A stretch of DNA of 24,608 nucleotides from NCBI GenBank assembly GCA_902496595.1, contig CABVBV010000015.1:1-24608 (forward strand), read 5' to 3'. The stretch is from an uncultured Eubacteriales bacterium (GTDB lineage Bacteria; Bacillota; Clostridia; Oscillospirales; Oscillospiraceae). Each line of letters begins with the position of its first letter. Position 1 is the first letter of the stretch. Shown here one piece after another: positions 7,888 to 15,218 of this stretch. The translations under genes were made by a program, and so were the position numbers. Under the pieces are notes generated by a model, which saw only the letters and a program-made list of their open reading frames with translations, was not told where the DNA came from and did no database searches.

Positions 7888-10489
7888 GACCCAAATTGTT
7901 ATTTGCCTGACCGGCCTGCCCCAGATACTGCCTTATCTCGGCCTCCACCAGCCTGACTTCCTCCTCAAAGTTCTGCGAAGAGACACGCATCGCCCCCGCT
8001 CCGAGTATGATGAGCTGCTCTGTCGTGTCCGAGGTCACGACCCTTGTAGCGTACTTCCCGGCAAGCTCATGCGTAGTCTTTTCGATGTACATATCCGCCG
8101 TCTCCGCTTCCTTTGTGTACACGACGTAGAGATTGTGGTAGCGCTCCACCTCTCGCTCCGCGCCCTTGACCTTGTAGGCGTCGAAGACCAAAATGGGCAC
8201 TATCTGCCGGTAGCCGGCATAGTTGCAGAGTATGTCCATGAGCCTCTGACGGGCGGCGTCCATATTGTCCTCGGCTATCTTGCGCAGGCTGTCCCAGGAG
8301 AAGATCACGTTGTAGCCGTCGACAAGCAGATGCTCCGGGCCCTCGGGGCTGCGCCTGGCCGCGACCCGCCGCTGAACGGAAGACTCCGGCCGTCTTGACG
8401 GGCGCATGGCCTGCACAGGGTCGCGCCGCACCGGGCCGTAGGTGCGCTCGAAGATGGCCATGAGCTCCTTGTCCGAAGCCAGCATCTCCCGATAGGCCGA
8501 GGCCCTGTGAGCGGGGTCGGAGGACGATTCCGCTCTGCGCTCCCTCGCGAAGATGCTGGGAAGGTGCATATGCTCCGGAACCTCGTCCCAGCGCACGATG
8601 AAACCCGCGCCGTGTGAGCAGAACACCGAGTCTGCGGTGTTGGCCGTGTCGGCGTCGGCGTCGTAGGCGAGCCGCGAAACCACTTCTTCGGAGTTGTGAC
8701 AGGCGGAGTAGCCGCCTGGTACGCACAGGAGCCTGCCCCGGCCCCCCGTGTATGACGCGAGCTCTCTTGGATATGCCCGCAGCTCGGAGACAGGGGCCCT
8801 GCCGCGTATCACCGCGTTTTCACCGTCCTGCTCCGGGGCTCCGAACTCGGCGCAGAGCCTGGGCATATCCGCAAGCGCACGGCCAAGCGCCTCCTGCGGC
8901 AGCCTGAGCGTGAACTCGTACCATGGCTCAAGCAGCACACAGCCGCCGTCCCTCTGCGCAGTTCTGAGACCCTGTCGGACTGCGCGGTATGTGGCCTGAC
9001 GAAAGTCGCCTCCCTCAGTGTGCTTCGGGTGCGAGCGCCCTGAACAGAGCGTTATCTTCACGTCCGTCAGAGGAGAGCCCGTGAGCGTGCCTGTGTACGT
9101 CTTCTCAGAGAGGTGGGTGAGGATGAGCCTCTGCCAGTTGAGAGCCAGCTCGTCTTCCCGGCAGTTCGACGCCAGTTGTATTCCGCTGCCCGGCTCTCCG
9201 GGCTCCATGAGCAGGTGTACCTCTGCATAATGCCTGAGCGGCTCGAAGTGGCCCACGCCCTCCACCCGGCGGCTTATCGTCTCTTTGTACAGTATACCTC
9301 CCTCGTCGAAAGCGACTTTCAGGCCGAAGCGGCGTTCGATAAGGCTTTGCAGCACTTCCAGCTGAACCTCTCCCATGAGCTGAAGAAAGGCCGATTGCAG
9401 CCGCTCGTCCCATACGACGCGCAGGAGCGGGTCTTCCTGCTCCAGTTCCCGCAGCTGCCTGAGCGCCGTGTGAACGTCCGCACCGTCCGGAAGGATGACC
9501 CGGTAGCGCAGCACGGGCTCCAGCGACGGGGCATCGGCGTCAGGCTCAAAGCCCAGGCCCTCTCCTGGGTAGCTTTCCTGGAGCCCGGTGACGGCGCAGA
9601 CCGTACCGGAAGGAGCACTGTCCAAGAGCCGGAACTTCGAGCCGGAGTACAGCCTCAGCTGGTCGGCCTTGCCCCGCCACTCCCGCCTCGCTCCGGGACG
9701 GGAGGACAGCTCGGCCTTTACCTTGAGCTCACCCCCGGTGACTTTCAGCCAGGTGAGCCTCTGCCCGTCTTCCGAGCGCGTGACCTTGAATATTCTGGCG
9801 CCGAAATCTTCCCGCACCGGAGCGGGAACCGTGAGGCGGGAGAGCGTATCAAGCAGCTCGTCCACCCCCTCGAGCTTCAGTGCGGAGCCGAAGACGCAGG
9901 GGAAAAGTTCGCGCTTCGACACGGCGCGTGCGAGCTGCCGGTCGGTGGGGGAGAGGCCGCCTGTCACCGTCTCGAGCAGCTCTTCATTGCAGAGCGCAAG
10001 CTCATCAGAGGCGCCCACGGCAAAGATATCGACACAGCCTGAGCCGAAGCGCCGCTGGAGTTCCTCCATGCGCGCCGCCCGGTCTGCGCCGGCGAGATCC
10101 ATCTTGTTGACAAAGATGAACACCGGCACCCGGTGCCTTTCGAGCAGCCGCCAGAGCGCCTCCGTGTGGCTCTGCACCCCGTCCGTGCCGCTTACGACCA
10201 GAATCGCACAGTCCAGAACCTGAAGCGCCCTCTCCGCCTCCGCTGAGAAATCGACGTGGCCGGGAGTGTCGAGCAGAGTGAACTCCGAGTCCCCGAGGCT
10301 CAGCACCGCCTGCTTCGAGAAGATGGTTATGCCCCTGGAGCGCTCGAGCGAGTCCGTATCGAGAAAAGCATCCCTGTGGTCGACCCTGCCCAGCTTCCTG
10401 AGCGCCCCCGTGCGATACAACAGCGCCTCGCTCAAAGTTGTCTTGCCCGAGTCCACATGGGCCAGGATACCTATAACCAACCTCTTCAT
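7865..10489 (-). CDS. Tet(M)/EF-G-like translational GTPase fused to a Rae1/YacP-like NYN endoribonuclease
   Basis: An 874-residue protein. Residues 1 to about 640 are a ribosomal-protection/EF-G-type GTPase: G1 AHVDSGKT (10-17), RGIT (52-55), DTPGH (74-78), NKMD (128-131), then EF-G domains II-V, including GEVQLEVLQSLIERRFG, HTEGGDFRQATYRAVRQG and LLEPWYEF. NTADSVFCSHGAGFIVRW is a C-terminal clade-specific stretch. After a basic linker, residues about 720-860 match B. subtilis Rae1/YacP: LLVDGYN (Asp724), VFDAYKVKG (Asp770), ETAD (Asp799) and TSDTTEQ (Asp821), i.e. the full NYN/PIN acidic set. Start ATG 10489 has GGAAGG upstream; an in-frame extension to 10531 is less likely. The Tyr-Ser-Pro-Val loop of true Tet(M) is replaced by SHPKHTEGG, so tetracycline resistance is doubtful; ribosome rescue or mRNA quality control is an inference. 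Confidence 0.85.
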   Translation of the reverse strand: MKRLVIGILAHVDSGKTTLSEALLYRTGALRKLGRVDHRDAFLDTDSLERSRGITIFSKQAVLSLGDSEFTLLDTPGHVDFSAEAERALQVLDCAILVVSGTDGVQSHTEALWRLLERHRVPVFIFVNKMDLAGADRAARMEELQRRFGSGCVDIFAVGASDELALCNEELLETVTGGLSPTDRQLARAVSKRELFPCVFGSALKLEGVDELLDTLSRLTVPAPVREDFGARIFKVTRSEDGQRLTWLKVTGGELKVKAELSSRPGARREWRGKADQLRLYSGSKFRLLDSAPSGTVCAVTGLQESYPGEGLGFEPDADAPSLEPVLRYRVILPDGADVHTALRQLRELEQEDPLLRVVWDERLQSAFLQLMGEVQLEVLQSLIERRFGLKVAFDEGGILYKETISRRVEGVGHFEPLRHYAEVHLLMEPGEPGSGIQLASNCREDELALNWQRLILTHLSEKTYTGTLTGSPLTDVKITLCSGRSHPKHTEGGDFRQATYRAVRQGLRTAQRDGGCVLLEPWYEFTLRLPQEALGRALADMPRLCAEFGAPEQDGENAVIRGRAPVSELRAYPRELASYTGGRGRLLCVPGGYSACHNSEEVVSRLAYDADADTANTADSVFCSHGAGFIVRWDEVPEHMHLPSIFARERRAESSSDPAHRASAYREMLASDKELMAIFERTYGPVRRDPVQAMRPSRRPESSVQRRVAARRSPEGPEHLLVDGYNVIFSWDSLRKIAEDNMDAARQRLMDILCNYAGYRQIVPILVFDAYKVKGAEREVERYHNLYVVYTKEAETADMYIEKTTHELAGKYATRVVTSDTTEQLIILGAGAMRVSSQNFEEEVRLVEAEIRQYLGQAGQANNNLGLALRGEV

Positions 10490-10522
10490 CCGTCGCAACC
10501 TTCCAAATAGTATTCTAGGCCG

Positions 10523-10551
10523 ATTATACAAAATCTCACCGGCTTTGTACA
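10523..10551 (-). promoter_or_regulatory. Promoter of the GTPase-endonuclease gene
   Basis: On the - strand TGTACA (10546-10551), 17 nt, then a perfect TATAAT (10523-10528), 34 nt before the ATG. The -10 is consensus and the -35 matches four of six bases. Confidence 0.55.
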
Positions 10552-10610
10552 GTGCGCCACGGACAAGTCAGGAGCTATCACAATGCTCTAGACAGTTGGA
10601 TGTTCTTTTT

Positions 10611-10641
10611 TTGTACATATACACCATAAACTGTATATAAT
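10611..10641 (+). promoter_or_regulatory. Candidate promoter of the plsC-gltS leader
   Basis: TTGTAC (10611-10616) is followed by TATATA (10634-10639, 17-nt spacer), overlapping TATAAT (10636-10641, 19-nt spacer). A second possibility is TTGTAA (10654-10659) with TATTAT (10678-10683). The whole 10490-10762 interval is AT-rich compared with its neighbours. Confidence 0.45.
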
Positions 10642-10646
10642 TCGAG

Positions 10647-10736
10647 CTTGCTCTTGTAATAGAGCGAGATAATGTGGTATTATATTAAAATATATACAAC
10701 AACATGGTGACCTTAAAAGGGCAACCTGCCTTTTTT
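10647..10736 (+). ncRNA. Candidate leader RNA or small RNA ending in a terminator upstream of plsC
   Basis: Downstream of the candidate promoter come an 8-bp stem (CTTGCTCT / AGAGCGAG, 10647-10668) and then a terminator-like stem (AAAAGGGCA acc TGCCTTTTTT, 10715-10736). No + strand gene lies upstream, so this terminator can only end a short RNA of roughly 90 nt or attenuate the acyltransferase operon. No known riboswitch or sRNA class is recognised. Confidence 0.35.
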
Positions 10737-10762
10737 CAGTGTTTGGGGGACGCTGTCGAGAG

Positions 10763-11962
10763 ATGGAGAATGAGAAGAAAACGTGGATGAGGAAGCGGCA
10801 CCGGCCGGTGCGGAACATAGCCTACGCGGTCTTGTACCCGTATACTAAGCTGAAATATGGAATAACGATTGAAAAATTCAAGGCCCAGGGCGACAGGGCC
10901 TACCTGATACTCATGAATCACCAGACGGCCTTCGACCAGTTCTTTGTGGGCATGACTTTCAGCGGCCCGGTGTACTACGTTGCGAGCGAGGATCTGTTCT
11001 CGAACGGCTGGATATCCTCGCTGCTGAGCTGGCTGGTCGCGCCGATACCGATAAAGAAGCAGACCTCGGATATCGGGGCGGTGAAAAACTGCATCAGGGT
11101 CGCCAGGGAGGGCGGAACCATAGCCATCGCGCCGGAGGGGAACAGGACGTACAGCGGCAGAACCGGCTACATGAACCCGGCCATCGCCGCGCTCGCAAAG
11201 CTGATAAAGCTGCCCATCGCATTTCTGAGGATCGAGGGCGGCTACGGCGTCCAACCGAGATGGAGCGACGCAGTCCGAAAGGGCAGGATGCGGGCTTACG
11301 TCTCAAGGGTGATGGAGCCGGAGGAGATAGCCGGGCTCACAAAGCAGCAGCTTATGGAGATAATAAAAGCCGAGCTCATGGTCGACGAGGGCGTGGCACA
11401 CGCAAAATTCAAGTCCGGTGTCCGCGCAGAGTACCTGGAGAGGGCGATGTATGTCTGCCCCTGGTGCGGCCTGAGCGAGTTCGAGAGCGAAGGCAGCTTT
11501 ATCGAATGCAAAAAGTGCCGCCGGAAATTGGAGTACTGCGAGGATAAAAGGCTGAGAGGCGTCGGTTTCGAGTTTCCCTTCGAGTTCGTCACCGGCTGGT
11601 ACGCATACCAGGAGGACTTCGTGAACCGGCTCGAGCTCTCGGACTATTTGAATGAGCCCATGTACCGGGACAGGGCGGCGCTCTCGGAAGTCATAGTCTA
11701 CGAAAGAAAGCAGCGGCTGAAAAAGGAGGCCTCAGTGAGCCTCTACGGTGACAGAATAGCCGTGGACGAGCTGATAATGCCCTTCGCGGAGATAACAGGT
11801 ATCTCAGTCCTCGGAAGGAATAAGCTGAATATCTATTACGGGGATAAGCTGTACCAGCTCAAAGGCGGAAAGCGCTTTAATGCGCTCAAATATGTGAATA
11901 TGTATTACCGCAGCAAGAATACCGGCAGGGGGGAAGAGAATGGAAAATTTTTGGGATTATAG
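10763..11962 (+). CDS. PlsC-type lysophospholipid acyltransferase with C-terminal zinc ribbon
   Basis: A 399-residue protein. The N-terminal half is an acylglycerol-phosphate acyltransferase domain with NHQTAFD (His53, Asp58; the HX4D catalytic motif) and APEGNRTYSG (Glu125; the EGxR substrate-binding motif). These enzymes acylate lysophosphatidic acid or related lysolipids at the membrane (family knowledge). Residues 232-252 form a four-cysteine ribbon (CPWC ... CKKC). A C-terminal region of about 120 residues (SLYGDRIAVDELIMPFAEITGISVLGRNKLNIYYGDKLYQL) looks like a small PH/GRAM-like beta domain. ATG 10763 is chosen; a GTG at 10739 is in frame but lies directly after the terminator-like T-run and has no RBS. 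The 3' end overlaps the following transporter gene by 23 nt. Confidence 0.8.
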   Translation: MENEKKTWMRKRHRPVRNIAYAVLYPYTKLKYGITIEKFKAQGDRAYLILMNHQTAFDQFFVGMTFSGPVYYVASEDLFSNGWISSLLSWLVAPIPIKKQTSDIGAVKNCIRVAREGGTIAIAPEGNRTYSGRTGYMNPAIAALAKLIKLPIAFLRIEGGYGVQPRWSDAVRKGRMRAYVSRVMEPEEIAGLTKQQLMEIIKAELMVDEGVAHAKFKSGVRAEYLERAMYVCPWCGLSEFESEGSFIECKKCRRKLEYCEDKRLRGVGFEFPFEFVTGWYAYQEDFVNRLELSDYLNEPMYRDRAALSEVIVYERKQRLKKEASVSLYGDRIAVDELIMPFAEITGISVLGRNKLNIYYGDKLYQLKGGKRFNALKYVNMYYRSKNTGRGEENGKFLGL

Positions 11963-13334
11963 TGTCTGGAGCGGTTTGAATCTGGTCGCGGTGCTGCTCA
12001 TCAGCCTACTGGCGGCAAACATACTGAAGAAGTCGGTAAAGTTCCTCCAGGCCTCGCTGATACCTGCCTCGGTGCTGGGCGGAGGAGTGCTTATAATCGT
12101 AGCGGGGCTCTATAAGCGGTTCACCGGCGACGTCATGTTCGATACCGAGTTTTTCGGCGGCAATGGAACCGAAGTGCTGGAGATGATAACATACCACACC
12201 CTGGCGCTGGGCTTTATAGCCTCCGCGTTCAAGCCCTCGGCCACAAAACTTACTAAGAAGAGAACGATAGAGATATTCAATACCGGCGTAACGACCGTGT
12301 CGACCTATCTGCTCCAGGCGGTCTTCGGATTGGGCATCTCGATAGTCGCAGCGCTCATAGTATCCGACTTTTTCCCGGCGGCGGGTATACTGCTGCCATT
12401 TGGCTACGGGCAGGGTACCGGACAGGCGCTCAATTACGGGGGAATATTTGAAAACGACTTCGGTTTCGTCGGAGGAAAGAGCTTCGGCCTGACAATAGCG
12501 GCCCTGGGCTTCCTGAGCGCGAGCATAGGCGGAGTCATCCACCTCAATATCCAGAAGCGGCGCGGCAAGATAAAGCTCGTAAAGGTCGAGGAGAAAGCGC
12601 TCAGATCCGAGCAGATCCAGTCTGATGACGAGATACCGATGCAGGAGAGCATAGATAAGTTGACGGTGCAAATAGCGCTCATAGCGCTGGCATACCTGCT
12701 GGCATACCTGCTCATGGATCTGCTGGGCCTGCTGCTGCCGGGCATGAAATCCGTCATCTACGGATTCAACTTCCTGCTGGGCGTGCTGACGGCGACGTTG
12801 GTGAAACTGCTCATGGGCTGGATGAAAAAGAAGGGCGTGATCAAGAAGGAATATACGAACGCATTCCTGATGACGAGAGCCAGCAATTTCTTCTTCGATA
12901 TCATGGTCGTCGCAGGTATAGCTGCGATAAGGTTCAGCGTACTGAAGGACTACTGGGGCATCATCCTCATCATGGGCGTTGTGGGCCTGGTCATAACATA
13001 CATATATAATTATTTTGTGTCAAAGCAGCTCTTCGACGAGTATAGGGAGGAGCAGTTCCTGACAATGTACGGAATGCTCACCGGAACAGCGAGTACAGGG
13101 GTGATACTGCTGAGGGAAATAGACGGCGAGTTCAAAACTCCGGCGCTGGATAACCTGGTGTACCAGAACTTTCCGGCAATAGTGTTTGGCTTTCCGATGA
13201 TGCTTTTGGCGACCTTGGCGCCGGTAAAACCGGTGTTGACGCTTCTGATTCTGATAGGCTTCTTTGCCGTCATGAATGTAATACTGTTCAGGAGCAAGAT
13301 ATTCAAACGCAGGAGCGCGAAGGATCAAAAATGA
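11940..13334 (+). CDS. GltS-family sodium/glutamate-type symporter
   Basis: A 464-residue, very hydrophobic carrier with about ten or more membrane segments in two halves joined by a charged loop (RGKIKLVKVEEKALRSEQIQSDDE). Each half has a glycine-rich loop at the expected place: LLPFGYGQGTGQALNYG in the first half and MYGMLTGTASTGVILLREID in the second. These resemble the paired re-entrant loops of the ESS/GltS family of Na+-coupled glutamate transporters. The substrate is not certain; members of this branch are often labelled sodium/glutamate symporters only by homology. ATG 11940 has a strong GGGGGGAAGAG site inside the acyltransferase gene, so the two genes are co-transcribed and translationally linked. 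No terminator was found at its end. Confidence 0.8.
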   Translation: MENFWDYSVWSGLNLVAVLLISLLAANILKKSVKFLQASLIPASVLGGGVLIIVAGLYKRFTGDVMFDTEFFGGNGTEVLEMITYHTLALGFIASAFKPSATKLTKKRTIEIFNTGVTTVSTYLLQAVFGLGISIVAALIVSDFFPAAGILLPFGYGQGTGQALNYGGIFENDFGFVGGKSFGLTIAALGFLSASIGGVIHLNIQKRRGKIKLVKVEEKALRSEQIQSDDEIPMQESIDKLTVQIALIALAYLLAYLLMDLLGLLLPGMKSVIYGFNFLLGVLTATLVKLLMGWMKKKGVIKKEYTNAFLMTRASNFFFDIMVVAGIAAIRFSVLKDYWGIILIMGVVGLVITYIYNYFVSKQLFDEYREEQFLTMYGMLTGTASTGVILLREIDGEFKTPALDNLVYQNFPAIVFGFPMMLLATLAPVKPVLTLLILIGFFAVMNVILFRSKIFKRRSAKDQK

Positions 13335-13436
13335 CAGGACAGCAAAATTTGCATAATAAAGGCCCGCATATAAGCCGAGCGAGCGGCAAGAATATAAGCG
13401 AGCCAAGGCTCAAAGAAGAGAAAAGGAGATGCAAAT

Positions 13437-13637
13437 TTGATGTCCACCAGGAGCAACAACCTCGTCAACCCGAATGCCCGCGAGGCCATGAACCGCTTCA
13501 AGATGGAGGCGGCCGGTGAGGTCGGCGTGAATCTGAAGCAGGGCTACAACGGCGACCTCACGAGCCGCCAGGCCGGTTCCGTCGGCGGCCAGATGGTCAA
13601 GAAGATGATCGAGGCCTACGAAAACGGCATGAAGTGA
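13437..13637 (+). CDS. Alpha/beta-type small acid-soluble spore protein
   Basis: A 66-residue protein matching the alpha/beta SASP family: NNLVNPNAREAMNRFKMEAAGEVGV, including the germination-protease region (ME-AAGEVGV), and GYNGDLTSRQAGSVGGQMVKKMIEAYE. These proteins coat and protect DNA in the dormant spore and are degraded by Gpr at germination. AGGAG (13424-13428) lies 8 nt before TTG 13437 and 11 nt before ATG 13440, so the start may be either. The preceding 13335-13436 interval holds no gene. Such genes are normally transcribed by sigma-G in the forespore; a convincing sigma-G box was not found. Its presence is the best evidence that the organism sporulates. Confidence 0.93.
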   Translation: MMSTRSNNLVNPNAREAMNRFKMEAAGEVGVNLKQGYNGDLTSRQAGSVGGQMVKKMIEAYENGMK

Positions 13638-13649
13638 GCTCTTTGAGCT

Positions 13650-13690
13650 AGCACGAAAGCCGCCCCTGTCCATGGGGTGGCTTTTGTGCT
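13650..13690 (+). terminator. Terminator after the spore protein gene
   Basis: A 17-bp stem (AGCACGAAAGCCGCCCC paired with GGGGTGGCTTTTGTGCT, two G-U pairs) around a 7-nt loop, 12 nt after the stop codon. The descending arm carries TTTT. The strong isolated hairpin suits a monocistronic, highly expressed spore gene. Confidence 0.75.
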
Positions 13691-13750
13691 TGACAATAAT
13701 ATTTGTGTGCGTTAAGCTATAAGTAATTCGTACATAAGGGATAGATAATA

Positions 13751-15136
13751 TTGGAAAATCAAGCTCTCAAAGAAAACAAAATGGGCGTTATGCCCGTGAA
13801 CAAACTGCTGCTGTCCATGGCTGTGCCTATGATGATCTCAATGCTCGTCCAGGCGCTTTACAATGTTGTGGACAGCGTATTTGTGTCCAGAATAAGTGAG
13901 AACGCGCTCACGGCCGTTTCGCTGGCGTTCCCGATGCAGAACCTGCTCATTGCCTTTGCCGTCGGTTTCGGAGTCGGCATCAACGCCCTCATGAGCCGCG
14001 CCCTTGGAGAAAAAGACCCGGAACACGCAGGACGCATCGCGGTAAGCGGAATGGTGCTCGAGGCCGCGAGCTACGTCGTCTTCCTGATCCTCGGCCTGTT
14101 CTTTACCGAGGTCTTTATGAGGGCCCAGATAAGCGCCGAGGTTCCGGCGGAGGACGCGGAGGAGATCATACGTTACGGAGTCGACTACCTGCAGATCGTG
14201 CTCATCCTATCCTTCGGCGTCTTCGCCGAGATAACCTTCGAGCGTATACTGCAATCCACCGGGCGCACCACGCTCTCTATGATAACCCAGCTCATCGGCG
14301 CCATACTGAATATCATATTTGACCCGATCCTCATCTTCGGCCTGCTCGGTTTCCCAAAGCTCGGCATCGCCGGAGCGGCCTGGGCCACCGTAGGGGGACA
14401 GATAGTCGCCGCCATTGTCGCATTCTTCATAAATAAACACAAAAATACCGAGATAAGTCTTGCGGGGGCGAAGCCGTCGTGGGCATCTATCGCCGCAATA
14501 TCGAAGATCAGCATACCCAGTATTGTCATGAGCTCCATATCCTCGGTCATGACTTTCTTCATGAACCGCATACTCACCACTTTCGTCTCCACCGCGGCGA
14601 CGGTGTTCGGCGCGTACTTCAAGCTCCAGAGCTTCGTATTCATGCCGGTCTTCGGCCTCAATAACGGAATGGTGCCTATCATCGGCTACAATTACGGAGC
14701 GAGGAAGCCGGAGCGCATCCACAAGACGATCAAGCTCAGCATGGTCTACGCAACTGGCATAATGGCCATCGGGTTTATAGTGTTTCAGCTGGTGCCTGAC
14801 AAGCTGCTGCTGTTTTTCGACGCTTCGGAGAATATGCTGAAGATCGGCGTACCGGCGCTCAGGATAGTGAGCACCTGCTTTTTGCTCGCGGGCGTCAACG
14901 TCATATGCAGCTCCGCCTGCCAGGCCTTCGGCTACGGGATGTACAGCCTCTACATATCCGCCGCGAGGCAGCTCGTTGTGCTCGTGCCTGTCGCCTACCT
15001 GATGTCGCTGACAGGGGAGCTCGGGAACGTTTGGCTCTCCTTCCCGATAGCCGAGCTCATAGCGATTGCCATCTGCGTGCCCCTTCTGCTCCACGTCCTG
15101 AACAAGACCGGCATGAGGGTTAAGAAGGAGAGCTGA
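13751..15136 (+). CDS. MATE-family multidrug/cation exporter
   Basis: A 461-residue protein with about 12 membrane helices in two MatE halves. Typical features are VNKLLLSMAVPMMISMLVQALYNVVDSVFVSRI at the N-terminus, MSRALGEKD after helix 2, and NNGMVPIIGYNYGARKPERI opening the second half. The family exports cationic drugs or metabolites against Na+ or H+ (family knowledge); the substrate is unknown. The start is TTG 13751, since no ATG precedes the conserved first helix at a sensible distance; the RBS (AAGGG about 10 nt upstream) is weak. A TTGACA at 13690-13695 could be its -35, but the matching -10 (TAAGCT) is poor. It converges on a second, only distantly similar MATE gene. Confidence 0.88.
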   Translation: MENQALKENKMGVMPVNKLLLSMAVPMMISMLVQALYNVVDSVFVSRISENALTAVSLAFPMQNLLIAFAVGFGVGINALMSRALGEKDPEHAGRIAVSGMVLEAASYVVFLILGLFFTEVFMRAQISAEVPAEDAEEIIRYGVDYLQIVLILSFGVFAEITFERILQSTGRTTLSMITQLIGAILNIIFDPILIFGLLGFPKLGIAGAAWATVGGQIVAAIVAFFINKHKNTEISLAGAKPSWASIAAISKISIPSIVMSSISSVMTFFMNRILTTFVSTAATVFGAYFKLQSFVFMPVFGLNNGMVPIIGYNYGARKPERIHKTIKLSMVYATGIMAIGFIVFQLVPDKLLLFFDASENMLKIGVPALRIVSTCFLLAGVNVICSSACQAFGYGMYSLYISAARQLVVLVPVAYLMSLTGELGNVWLSFPIAELIAIAICVPLLLHVLNKTGMRVKKES

Positions 15137-15160
15137 TAGGCCGCAGACCCCGACATAATA

Positions 15161-15202
15161 AAATTGCCCGTCCGTGAAACACCAATCACGGACGGGCAGT
15201 TT
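15161..15202. terminator. Bidirectional terminator between convergent MATE genes
   Basis: A 17-bp stem (AAATTGCCCGTCCGTGA paired with TCACGGACGGGCAGTTT, one G-U pair) with an 8-nt loop lies between the two stops. The + side continues TTGTTGTTG and the - side reads TTTTATTATG, so it can serve both genes. Confidence 0.85.
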
Positions 15203-15218
15203 GTTGTTGTAATGTACA

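Noticed and set aside
7865..10489. Simple label 'tetracycline resistance protein'
   Set aside because: The GTPase half is homologous to Tet(M)/Tet(O), but the tip of domain IV that displaces tetracycline is not conserved and a nuclease domain is fused. I keep only the family-level call.
13335..13436. Sigma-G promoter for the spore protein gene
   Set aside because: GCATA and GAATATAA words are present, but spacing and the -10 do not fit the consensus well enough to call. The GCCG/CGGC stem in this interval is too short for a terminator.
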